In this document: positions 47,450 to 59,000 of the stretch, in pieces
Numbering within the stretch: the first letter of the stretch is position 1
Layout: every line of letters starts with the position of its first letter
Source: Takakia lepidozioides
Lineage: Eukaryota > Streptophyta > Takakiopsida > Takakiales > Takakiaceae
Length of the DNA stretch: 60,000 nt
Reading direction: 5' to 3'
Assembly (NCBI GenBank): GCA_030704615.1
Contig: CM060733.1
Span: 54,376,001-54,436,000, forward strand
Notes under the pieces: generated by a model
Database searches by the model: none
The model's input: only the letters and a program-made list of their open reading frames with translations
Told to the model about the DNA's origin: nothing
Made by a program: the position numbers and the translations under genes

Positions 47450-47665
47450 GCCATGAGGCAAGCGACCAAGGTCCCTGTGACTTGGGACAAGAAGCTAACC
47501 AAAAGGCAAGAGAGCACAGCAAGAGAACAGAGCAAGCCAACCCAGTGCACAGAACAAAACTACAATGAACGGGCTAACAAACCAAACTGCAGATGGGCTT
47601 TGACTGAAGCCACGCCTTGGGAATGTTCTAATTGAGCTCCTTATCCTCTGGATCAGGCAGGGAGC
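47450..47665 (+). repeat. Repeat E, copy 2
   Basis: Matches 40500-40720, ending in the same PWECSN-stop frame and the phrase gctccttatcctctggatcagg. Confidence 0.5.
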
Positions 47666-47893
47666 AGGCAGGAAGCAACTGGAGCAGATCTAGAATGCCG
47701 TTGAGCGTAGTTTCCATGAACAGCTGAACACAACCACCACCGCAACCCCAACCTTCGAGACAAGAGACAACAGTCCATGAGTACACATGCCCACCCTTAC
47801 TTTGGTGAAGCATTCATCGCATAGCCGAGTAAAAACAACATGCGACAAAGTGCTTTATATTATTCAGTTGTAAAATAAGATGAAAACCATCAA

Positions 47894-50784
47894 CTAGTCA
47901 ACATAGTCCTCGTTCCATCCCAAGTCTTTGGGTTGCAATGCATCTTGTAACTGGGGCTCATGGGAATCCATAGGCACAGCTGCTGCTGGTTTCTGATGAA
48001 ATTGACGGCGTCGAATGTAACTTCCTAAGCAGCCATTGATGATGCGTGGTGCCGCAAGGTCACAGAACCGCTTAGCCAACTCCACCGCCTAGACAAGACA
48101 AGCACACACTAAAAAGATTAGGTTTAAATTTATCCTTATAAGTATCGAGTATGAGTATAAGTCTGAAGAATGCACACATGGATAAGGTTGTCGTGCATGC
48201 AGGGGAGGTGCGTGGGTGAAGAAGAAAAGGTAAAAAGAGCAGTCATCAGACTGTTTGCTGACACCTAAGGCCCTTGGAGCAGAGAATGTACTCATAATAC
48301 TTTGTTTGCTGTAGCCGTGTGGCAATAGACCCCGCGCGCCCAGTGGGATGGAGGAGAGAGAGAGAGAGAGAGAAGTCATCAACCAGTCTTTACAAACATT
48401 GGTTATGGCATAGACTTCAGGGCATTGTGATATCAACTGAGAAAATGACGAAAGACTGAAAACAGTAAAGCTTGCTATCATTGTCCTGGTACTCCAACAA
48501 GTGGCCCTTCACTACATGACCATAATCCAATCAAGCTGATCCAAGAAGATAAAACCAAAACTTCAAGATATGGTGGATAGCTGGTTTGCAAGGAAAATGC
48601 TGTTACTGTTCAGGTGAAGAGCTGGGTTGGCTGGTTTTAGGCCTTTTAACTGTTTTCAGGTTCGGGGTGGTCAGTAAAGCATGTGTTTGTTCTCTTTTCA
48701 CCAAAAAAAAAGCCTTACCTCATTCACAATAACATTGGGTGAGGTGTCAGTGGAATCCATTTCTGCCAGTGCCATTTGCAAAATACATATCTGGAGAAGC
48801 GCTCCCTTTGGCGCCAACTGCAGCAGCAGGCAAAAACCCTATTGTGAAACTAGTATATTGTTGTAGAACTGCATTTTGCGGGAGATAGATTGAAAAGGAA
48901 CATAGTAAACGCAGAAAACCGGTAGGTGTACTCTTGGCAGTTTTCATAGGGATTTCTCAGTAAAACTTCCACAAATATCCATGGTGCCGATTGTTAACCA
49001 ACGATAACCTTGGTCAGAGATGCCCGTACAGGTTTCTACTTGTAAATAACCATTCATACCGATTGCGGTGATTTGCTTGACCTGTGATGAACCCAGTCCA
49101 CAGAAGAAACTCACCTTCCATTTACTGGGAAGAATCTCCATCAAAATGGCTTCTTGCTGCAGCCATCTCTCAGATGTTTCCTTAACGAGGCTCCGAGCCA
49201 GGCTGCGATGCAGCGATCTTCATGGGTCAGAGATATCTCAGCAAGTAAACCTGGGAGGGAGAAAGGGAAAAGACAAATTCTTATGAAGATTTAGATTTAG
49301 ATGGAAGCCAGTGGTCAAAACCCACTCGAATATAGAACTTGGCAGAAAATTGTTGTGAGTGCTTCAACAGAGAATAGGACTAACTCATGGAGAGGGGTGA
49401 TGTGGACATTTGCGGCCACCCTGTGAGGGAGCAAAAAGAGGGGGATGGGGTACAGGTGCTGCAAGGAGAGAACAATGGCGGTCCACTACAGTTGCAGAAG
49501 ACGCACTCTGGTCCTGGACCTTATCTGTAAAAGTTGGCTCCGGCCTTTGAGAATTGCATTCAAACACCCATTAAAAGTATACATAAAAGATTTGTTGTCC
49601 TCATATGCAATGGATTGGAAATGTCGACTCTCAATTCCAAGATGGCTCAACGTACTGTACCAAAGGCAGGCAGGCAGCCTAAGTGGCATGAGAGAATGAG
49701 AGGGAGAGTGGCTCACCGCGTAGCAAAATTGTTGTAAACCAGAGGGGGTGGAGCAGTGAGGACTTTTGCTTCTGCACATGACATGCAAAAGCAAAGTCAC
49801 AACAGTGCAACTGAATAGCCTCTTGGGAAAAGAATTAAATGATAGCAAACGAAAACGTGCATGAAAGGAAAGTGCTGTACATGGCTACCATTAAGATAGT
49901 GATTGTCTTCCACTGGTGTGAAAGCTACCGTTTAAAGCATAATCCAGCTAAAGAGTTCAGTTTCATCTGAACAAGCACACATGAATCTCTGTTGTCTTCT
50001 TCAAATTTGCATCCCATATGGGATGGTATGAAATAGTGTGACGTGGCAAAGGCAGAGTAGTACAACTACCTAATGACAGTTCGGCCTCCTGCGCTTGCTC
50101 CAGGGCAATGAGTGAGGCTTCATCCTCCACCACTATGTTCTCCCCAGCGTCTGGGCTATGATCATAACCCTCCAGGCATGTCTTATCAAAACCTTCTGCA
50201 AAATTTACAAACCGAATGGCAGTATTTACAGAAACAAGACTCCATACAACCTTTTTTCAAATTGAAAGTTTTAAAACCAACCCTTCTAAACCCCAACATC
50301 ACTGCACTCGCAACTGACTTGGGAGGATTGGGGATTGTTTTGCCAAACAATCTAGTACCTCCAATACTGACTCCAGCAGGATACAATTACCCTATGGACA
50401 GAACCTGTCCAGTGCCAACCCTCACCCTTCATCTTGCAGTAATACGGGTAGCTGACCTGTAGTGCATCAGTCATGGCTACACTAGTTACAAGAGGCAAGA
50501 GACGTTATCAACAACCAGTCCGAAGGAGCATTGGCTATTATACCCTGTATCCGGAGCCAGTTATGACATAGCCATAGCAATCAGGCAGAGCCAGAGGCAT
50601 CCAGTTTGTAGGGATTGACCATTGATGAAGGACTGATTTCAAATTAGAAAGCATGATGTAAGAGAGATGGAAGGAAACACAGAGAGAGAGAGAGAGAGTT
50701 ACCTGCTCGTTGCTTCATGCGATCGTCAAAGACTTTGAGAGGGTGGACACTGGAGACAAAAGCTGCATACAGCACAGATCTGCC
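47894..50784 (-). CDS. NusB-like antitermination domain protein, 5' end missing
   Basis: Plant NusB-like proteins are plastid-directed relatives of the bacterial antitermination factor. Exons found on the minus strand: 50784-50703 (SVLYAAFVSSVHPLKVFDDR), 50195-50070 (AEGFDKTCLEGYDH, ending EQAQEAELSL), 49217-49115 (SLHRSLARSLVKETSERWLQ, MEILPSKWK), 48817-48719 (LAPKGALLQICILQMALAEM, SPNVIVNE) and 48088-47894 (AVELAKRFCDLAAPRIINGC, stop). Phases fit between all neighbours except across the gap 50070-49217. A candidate exon 49379-49328 (VEALTTIFCQVLYS) fits in phase and homology but would end in GA instead of GT. The NVIVNEAVELAKRF...INGCL signature is diagnostic. The transit-peptide exon(s) upstream of 50784 were not found; repeats begin at 51450. 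Confidence 0.85.
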
Positions 50785-51449
50785 CTGACCAATCAGAGCT
50801 TATTTGCATTTTGAGAACTAAATCTTCACCTATCTGGGCATACAGAGACCACACATGAAATGCCTCTTTCCCTATTCTGGTGCAAAGAAGAGAATCACAG
50901 TATTTAAGACAAGGCACATTAGCACGCATCACACTGCAGTGGTCAAACTACCTACAAGAAAGAAAGGGAAACAATTGGATCAAGAGACAAATAAATATGG
51001 AATGACCTACAGTGCTAACTTTTGTACAAGGCCACCCCCTTATCTTGGTTAACATGGACCCCCAGTCTTTCGTGAGCATCATGAGTATAGCACCACTCGG
51101 CACAGCATTGCCTATTCAGCACCTACAAGACTTACTTGAGTATATCTGCAGTCACTGGCTGCAAGCAATTACCAAGCCAGTTTCAAGCTGATTTTCAAAC
51201 CCTTCTGACATAAAACCCCACGTCAGGCTCTGACAGCGTGGCATTGCACAGGAAATCCTCATATAGGGTAGTCCATAGGAACCCACCACAAGGGTTGGTC
51301 ATCTCTTTTTAGTCGGCAATGCACAAGCCCAATTTCAGGAGTCTCATATAACCTACCAGGCTACAATCCGAGAACGTCCTCTGGGAGGCATAGAACCCTT
51401 CTGCAAGGTGATACTCACAGGAATGGTCCAAAAAGGTATGCACTCCCTA
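50785..51449. other. Probable intron/upstream flank of NusB-like gene
   Basis: No further NusB exon recognised. Sequence is ordinary in composition. A GTGAGTATC donor-like site lies at about 51410 on the minus strand but the frame before it carries no recognisable peptide. Confidence 0.35.
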
Positions 51450-52760
51450 AAGCACATTTCTATTTTCTTCTCCTTCTCCCTTCCTTCGCTTTTTCTTAGA
51501 GAGTGTGATTGGCAGTGCCACCTCTGGCACATTCATTGTCAACTAGAGCTGCAGTGCTGCAATGAACCTCATCCCTTCTAAGTAATGGCTCCAAGTAGAA
51601 ATCCCCTTAACTGGATGCTACAGCAGTGCACAATTGCTATCAAAATTTCAGCTCACCCTAATATCTTTCCAGAAATGTATTATGTGCAAAGTGTCCTGAG
51701 CAGAACATTATGAGAAACCTCAAATTCATAAAACCAAACTAGCATGTGGAAGAAAACTGGCCAAGGCAATCCATTCCTTCGCAATCAAAGGAACTCAGCA
51801 CCATAACCGACCTTCCAGTGGCGTATGAATTTAGCTACAGGACAGCATTGAACCAAAAGGGTATAACGATATCTACAAAAAGAATGGTGGGGATACGGGG
51901 AGAGAGCCTCACAATGAAAGCTCCCGGGCAGCTCGAGGTGTTCGGAGACGACCACATTTATCCAACTTCTCCAGAGACGTGAAAACTTTTTGTTGGGGAG
52001 GTTTCCTCTTATTCCTCAAAATAGCCTTTTCCTGTTTTGGAATTTGTTCTTCGGCAGTGTTTGTTACTAGGCTTGGGAGAGGGTCAAGATGAACCACACC
52101 TGGAAGCCACACGACACGTGCAAACTGTAATTTCAAGCAGATTAATAATTTCCTCCAAATGCTTAAACAAGTTCTTCTTGAGTTTAGACACTACATACAG
52201 TAGGAAAAGTCTCTTGAAAGCTTCCATTTTTTCGCACTCCACCTGTTCGAACGCTGCCAGCAGAAGATGGCAACCGAAATTGTTTGCATTTGACCAGTGC
52301 CAACCCAACACTAAAGTGACTTGATTACAGCCCAAGTGTTTCTGGAAAGACCATCCAGGTAAAAAACTTACTTTGAGACAGTACAGACAAAGTGCGCAAG
52401 CAGGGATATGTCGGCCCTGTTCTCCTCTTCCATTCCCGCTGCACAGGTATTACATTCGTAGAGAAGAATCGTGTGCTGAAACCGGTGCGTTGATTGGTGA
52501 TACAGCCCTTGTTTGGCAAGGGCAGGGATCCCATGCTTTCAGCCCACAACCGAGGCAATGCTAAATTGGTGTGGCTTGTGAATTGAGCTACAGTTATACA
52601 TGACTGCATCTCACTATGTCCACACGGAGACAGTTCTACAAACTCATAGAGATGGGAAGCAAAACAACAGAAATTGGAGTTCCCTGAGGCTCACGGGCTA
52701 CCAAGAGGAAGGGAAACAGAAAGACTGGATGACGGTTTGTAGCTCTCACCGCTGGTAGAT
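51450..52760 (+). repeat. Composite repeat module C, copy 3
   Basis: Direct match to 22050-22860 and inverted match to 42230-42870. The frame 51746-51982 conserves TITDLPVAYEFSYRTAL and APGQLEVFGDDHIYPTSPE. After an insertion near 52140-52370, GDTALVWQGQGSHAFSPQP follows. The conserved residues with mostly conservative changes argue that the module was coding when it spread. Confidence 0.5.
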
Positions 52761-52989
52761 CTACTGATCATGTTCTATACTCGACTGCACGCAGCACGGC
52801 ATCAAACAAAAGAGTGAACGAGGATGGAGAAGTCTTCCGTTATCCACTGGAAGGCGAAGATGATGAGGAAAAGAAACATCTACTTCCTTGAAAGATGGCA
52901 GGCTGAAAAAGGAAACAGAAAATAACAACAAAAGGAAAACTTCATGCAAACTTAATAGAATACTGGAAATAGAAATACTTATTTTTCTT

Positions 52990-53330
52990 TTTTGCAATAC
53001 TTGATTGGAAAGAAACCAAGATAGAGGAAAGAAACCCTCAAAACCCTAAACCCAGACCTTAGGTCGAGTGTATCGTTCTCTCTCTCTGGGGGGAATTAGT
53101 GTTTGGAGGTCCATCTTCTTGTTTAGGCCCTGCTTAGGCCATGCTGACAGTAGCGGAGTTAGCGATTTTCAACTTCACTGCCAAGCACTCGTCGGGCACA
53201 TGGACCGCCAAGCAGCACATTGGTGACCTTGAAGAGAGCGCATCCAGCACCTGAGAGCTACACTACTACACTACAGCGCAAGCTCACCAACTTGCGGTGC
53301 AGTATGCTGGCTCATGCGCTGCTTCGTGTA
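52990..53330 (+). repeat. Leader region of composite module A, copy 3
   Basis: 53025-53130 matches 23325-23420: AAAGAAACC, then CCTCAAAACCCTAAA, a CT-rich tract and a TTTGTGTTTG-like start. It is separated from the coding part (54480-54815) by module B and a foldback, so this copy is rearranged. Confidence 0.45.
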
Positions 53331-53459
53331 GCTTCTCCATTATCAACGGAGCTCTGCAGTTAATCAGGTTGGTACTATCTTCTTCTTTGGTAATGTTGGA
53401 TCCGCTCTGTCCTGTCTCCTTCACACAATGAAGCTACGCAAAAAACTTCCTTGAACCTA

Positions 53460-53860
53460 TTTCCAGTATGTGACATGGGTGAGGCCATCATGGATGATCT
53501 CAAGGGTTTACCCACTCTTGGCAATAGACTGAAATTCAAACTTAGGGAGCCTACCTTTGAGCAGCAAACAGACGCAGAGAGGAAAGGGGGATTTTAAATG
53601 TCCGTCGTGTGATATATTCATTGTCCTGGGTATTCTCACCAGAGAGACACCCTCTTCAATTCCATCAAGGGAATTGTTCCTATACCTCTGGTGACCAACT
53701 TTGAAATTCTTGAGGCTGAGCCAAAAGCCGAGGCCCTTTTGGGTTGTTGGGCAAATCACACACAACAGATTGATGGTTGTGTGAAGGGATTTCTAGAGGA
53801 TATTTGGAAATCTCGATCACCTGTATGTTCCGAGGTAAGTCATACTACCGGCGTCAGCCC
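53460..53860 (+). mobile_element. Composite repeat module B, copy 3
   Basis: The plus strand reads CDMGEAIMDDLKGLPTLGNR, then a stop-broken join and CPGYSHQRDTLFNSIKGIVP, EAEPKAEALLGCWANHTQQI, GCVKGFLEDIWK. It is the inverted counterpart of 20940-21450 and 40720-41130. The CxxC half is lost. Confidence 0.5.
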
Positions 53861-54114
53861 CTGACAAACTTGTTTCTATCCCTTTGTGTTCCGCTCAAAC
53901 TGGGCGATGAGTACATTCTCTCCTTCACACATAGCTTCTCCCACGTCATCAAGTAGAGCTTTTGAGATTCTAATGGGTAGCTGATCTCATTACTCCTGAT
54001 CCTTATATTACTCTAGAGGATTTGATGGTGGTGGCTGCATCCAAGTTTTCTGCAAGTGCAAATCTACTTACACTGTTTTCTTTGCTATTTTGCAATGTAG
54101 GAAAACTCGCACCC

Positions 54115-54475
54115 AGATTTTCGAATGTCTACAACAACTTCATCAATGTTTGTGATCGGTTGTCAAAAGCTTCATGCAATTTAGGCAACGATGCCCAGTT
54201 TTACGGCTGGAGAGAATTACAAAGAAAAAAAATGTGGTGCCAGTTTTAAATGTCACAGTAAGTTGGTGAAATTAGAGCCATTAGATCTTCATTTTTGTTC
54301 AAAGCCCAATCAACCAAAAATCTAATTGCTCCGCTTTCACCAACTTATTGTGACCTTTAAAAATGAAACCACATTTTTTTCCTTTTTTATTCTTCCCAGC
54401 CATGAAATTGGGCATCATCACCAAAATTTCATGAACCTTTTGACAACCCATCACAAACATTGAAGTTGTTGAAGA
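54115..54475. repeat. Foldback with coding-like arms
   Basis: Left arm about 54127-54285 and right arm about 54295-54470 are imperfect reverse complements with almost no loop. Both encode the same peptide when read inward: NVCDRLSKASCNLGNDAQFY on plus and NVCDGLSKGS...GDDAQFHGWE on minus. It is therefore an inverted duplication of coding-derived sequence. Confidence 0.65.
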
Positions 54476-54479
54476 CAGA

Positions 54480-54815
54480 AGATGCAACAGATACAACAGA
54501 CAACGCAGTAGATGCAGCAGCAGCATACGTAGACCTTTGTTGGTCAAATGAACCTCGGTTTCTTGCGGATGGACCTTGAGTAGTCAGGTTGCGGCGAGGG
54601 AGATCAACTCGTCGCCCTTGCCCACCTCCCCGCTGCTTCCGGTTGTCGACCGTAGTGGCAATGTTCCACAAAACTTCCTTGGCACAAAAAACGACCTCAT
54701 CCGATTGGAGGACGGTGCAATGAATGATCTTCTTCAAGCTTATGCCTTACCGATTGCAGGTAGCTTAGATAACAAGCGCACTCTACTTACCCGTCATCTA
54801 GGCTTCAATGCATGA
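54480..54815 (+). pseudogene. Composite repeat module A, copy 3
   Basis: After a stop-containing Gln-rich stretch the frame 54576-54815 reads EINSSPLPTSPLLPVVDRSG, NVPQNFLGTKNDLIRLEDGA, LLQAYALPIA, a short linker and NKRTLLTRHLGF. Its C-terminal half is intact and parallels copy 2 (43268-43492). Confidence 0.45.
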
Positions 54816-56043
54816 TGGTGTAGGGTCTAGTTGTCAAGTGTTCATGGTCAAATCTGTAGGCCTCCAAGGCAGATGAGAGTTGTGTGACACCCTCGAGAGG
54901 TCGATGCATAGATATCGGGGTGTACGCACGGATGGCGTGAGAAGGCATCCCTGCCACATTGTCATCCCTTTGAGCCTCGTTGTGTTTGAGAGTCTAGAAG
55001 ATACCATGGATTTTTTCTTGTTGTCTACGGGTGTGGTTTATCCTCTACTTTTTTGAATAGAGGCAGAGTCCATGTTTCTTCTGGCCTGGCATACTGACAA
55101 CTTCATATCATTATCTGATCTGTTTTGCAGTTTCATACAACTAACTCTCTTCCCCCTCCTATTTGAAGTGAAAGGGTATCACACCAAAGTTATCCTTCTG
55201 CCACATACTTTGCTGGTGTAGGTCAGTTTCTCAGAAAGACGAACATACCTAGTGGGTCTAATCTTTTTATTAGTATATGGTTACGTTTTTAACCCATTTC
55301 TACTCAGAAGCAGCCTTCCCTTTCTACAGGCCAGTGATACTTACTTCAGTGTACTGTTGGGTAGTCTATTCAAATCTATCAATTTGTTTATTTTCCATGA
55401 TTGGTAAGTATCAAACTTAGAAGGCTTCACATTCATGTATCTTAGATAGAAGCAAAATAATTTATGTCTACTGCACAATTACTGAAATGCATTGTGGTGT
55501 ATTTACATGAAACCGCTGCTTTCACAGTACTGATGAGCAATACTGATGGGTGTTGCCAAAGGGGGAAGGGTCAAATAGATTCATAAAAGCCAAAGAGCAA
55601 ACATCGGAGCAGATGGTTACTTCCAGCGTTATCAAAGATGTGGATACCACAACATCAATGATACACTGGTCTGCCATCAGACACCTTTTTGCATTTTTGC
55701 AAAACATAAAAAACTGATTGAAGTCGGACACATCAAGGCGTACTGGAGTGAAATTTAGCTGCCATCTCTTAAGCCCCTCGATCGTCAAGTCATTATAGAT
55801 ACTAAGCAGTATTAGTGACCGCATGCCACTGAAAACAAAATCACATCTCGATTCCCCAAGGTGCTACAACACAACATTATTAACACCACTCACTACCACT
55901 AGAATACTCATATTACCACTTAACACCACTCATGTCCACTTATATACCCCCAATCAGGGATGAGGGAAAGGAGTAATAAAAAATGCGCAAGAAAACTAAG
56001 ACAGAAAATAAAACTCCCCATAACTCAGATGAGACCTACTGGA
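54816..56043. other. Downstream flank of SEC20-like gene; unassigned ORF
   Basis: A 100-codon minus frame (55824-55522) has an LRR-like phrase (SLILLSIYNDLTIEGLKRWQ then LDVSDFNQF) but no repeat number that would prove an LRR protein. A simple alternation of ACCACT phrases occurs at 55875-55945. The 3' UTR of the SEC20-like gene should lie just left of 56044. Confidence 0.35.
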
Positions 56044-59000
56044 TTACAACTCTTCATGATTCCAGGGGTCGTTCACATGCTCGTTGGCCTGGAACAACGC
56101 CTGTGGGGAGCTTTTAGAAGGAGAATGGTGTGGTTGAAGGGATTGGTGTTCTAAGAGCTCTGGGGCACTTTGAGAGGGAAGAAGCTTTGGCTTCGGCATA
56201 CTGGCAGGAGGAGCAGCCTGTGTTGCAGGTAGTCGTGATGATAGCTCCGGAGGTGGCTGGTGCATGGGCAATATGGGTGTATTTCGTCGGATCTTCAAAA
56301 CAGGTAATCGCTTCTGCACTATGTAGCCACAAACAAGAACGAAGACAATTGCAAAGAACACCACGATGATCCTGTTTGAAGTATGCCACCAATAGACAGA
56401 AAATTGTTGTCAGTCCAACAATGAAGTTTCAGTGTACGGAGCTGCCTACACTTCGTTCCCTTCTATAAGGTACATATCAACATCATATGCATCCCCTTCT
56501 TTTGCGGCCACGATTAGAGAGCAGGATCATTAACATAGAATTTGGCAAATTTGTAGACTGGATGAGAGGGGTAGCTTTGGTGGCGCGGACACACACTCTT
56601 TGTGAAATTGGGCCGAAGTTATTGTGCTCCCATGCAGAACCAAGCTAGAAAGTATCTCATGAGGCCACTGCTGTGTAGACGAAGACCAACTATCAACCTT
56701 GAACAACTTCATGGCATTCCTAGGACAACTTAATCCCTACGGGCTCATGTAATATGGTGGGTTGTTGCACCTGTCCATAATGTCCTGACGTTGCAGGGAG
56801 GTCAGCAAATGCCGGGTGGTTAACAGCAAGGACCGTTGCCCCTTGTACTCCTTGTCAGCCTTCCTCAGGGTAGTATTCGATTGATCTGCACAAGACATAT
56901 CAAGTAAAGCTTTGGTCCCTCTAGAGCGACTGGCAATAGGGTTATACACACCCAACCACTGTCGTGATTGCAATGTTGATTGTCGTACAAGAGGCATTTA
57001 ACCTTCACTTCTATACAACAACATCCATGTACCACTCAGCTTTGTGGATCTCTCTTGTCTATCTCTAATCCCCCCTCTCTCTCACAGCCACCCATGTGGT
57101 GCCACAAGGTATTGCCAGCCCAGTCTGGAATGGCAAAAAATGGAAGGTTGTAACAAGTTCTCCCTGCCAATATAACTTCTGGGCAGTATTCCTGGATTTA
57201 CGACACTCGAAAATGTGCAACTGACCTCTGAGGATTAAATGGGCCACTGAAATGTAGAGCAGTTTAAAAACCCCACATGCCCTCACGGGGTACTATGGGT
57301 ATTGCGACAATGGCAGACTAGTTGGGTTGTGGCAACTTTAGCTACTTCTGCCAATTACCACACTGCCAGAGGTGTTGACATACATGCCATGTTTGTGACT
57401 GGGAGGTATCAAGGTTTGAGTGCAGGGATGACTTGTCCTAATGTGCATTGGCAGCCACAGGCTTAGGCAGGTTCTTGCTGACAACCTAGACATCCTTCCT
57501 CCCCACAGCCTAGAAGTTTTTCTTGGATCCATTCAAAACCTGATCAGACAGAAGTAAGTTAGGCCAGACCTCCTGGACATATCTATGCTGCTCACCGAAG
57601 GCTTTTCGTCAGAGAAATCGCATTGCAAGTTCCGTATTATGCCAGGTTACCGGAATGTATTGAAAAAAGTCATCGGCAAAACATGAGTTTGTCTGCACCT
57701 ACCCAGGGTCGTGAGAGTGACTGTGTTCCGCTCGACCTCCTGCAGCCATCACAATAACAAGTGACTCCTACTACATCACACACTTATAAGGTGAACCATT
57801 CCATGCATATGCAATCATTTGAAGACACTGTGGTTTCAGAATGCACTGGTTTTAGCAAAAAAGATGGCTGGACACAAGTGTATAGAGACCACGTGGCCAC
57901 TGTTTTCTCTATTGGCATGTTTACCATAGACATGATTCTGGACGTAGTTCAATAGTTTCCAGTAATGGTAGCTCTGGAGATCATTCAAAGTTTTACATAC
58001 CAACTTCTTGGACACAGTTTACTACTTTCTGTGATCAACTGAGCCACTACAGAAACTGCGAAAAAAATCCCCCAATGGATGATGGTTGAACCTCAGCAGT
58101 GCCAACAACCAACCTGCCACCTAGGGGAAAAAGTAAAGAAAATACAGTTCCTTGTCGTGCTGAGCTACAATGCTGGAAACTAGTTTCTCAACCAGAGTGA
58201 CTTCATATCATTCTACAACAATTTCATACGATCATTTTCTTTACTTTCTCCCCTAGGTGGCAGGTTGGTTGTTGGCACTGCTGAGGTATAAAATTGTCGT
58301 AGAATGATATGAAGTTAATCTGGTTCAGAAACTAGTTTCCAGCATTGTAGCTCAGCATGACAAGGAACTGTAAAAGGATTTGGAACCCGTGCCCCCAGGG
58401 CCAAGAGAGGAGCCATGTCTAGTCAACAGGCATGCAGGCAAGACTACTGGCAAAAACCAACTTCTTGGACACAGTTTACTACTCTCTGTGATCAACTGAC
58501 CCACTACAGAAACTGTAATTAAAACCCCCAATGGATGATGGTTGAACCTCAGCAGTGCCAACAACCAACCTGCCACCTAGGGGAAAGAATAAGGAAAATG
58601 AACCGCATGGTTACTGTGCAATTTACAATGCACTTTTAACCGTACTGTAAACTTCTTTCCCTCAAGTTGCCACTGACGGCATTAACGTTTGCAGGAAGGT
58701 CAATTGTGAATGGACAGTCAGTCCCAGTAAAAGTGAAGCAGATCCACACTAAAATTGCCAGTAACCAGAAGCTTTTCACCCCATTGGCCTACACATGGCA
58801 ATACGTTTACAGTTATAGTTGCACTCCTTCTCTGCTGGCCAACTCTAGACAGTTTCCATTTTCTGATACATGTCCGGGCTATTCTCATCAGAGAGCAACC
58901 CTCTTGAGAACCATCAAGAACACAGGCTCTGTTCACCAACTTTCAAAATCTTGAGGCTAAAGCCCTGACCGTGTTGGGATCAAACATGTGGGGACTGGAG

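Noticed and set aside
48356-48372. GA microsatellite (also near 50680) as a GAGA regulatory element
   Set aside because: Short simple repeats within introns; no supporting context.
55522-55824. LRR protein gene
   Set aside because: Only one LRR-like phrase; the rest of the 100-codon frame does not repeat it.
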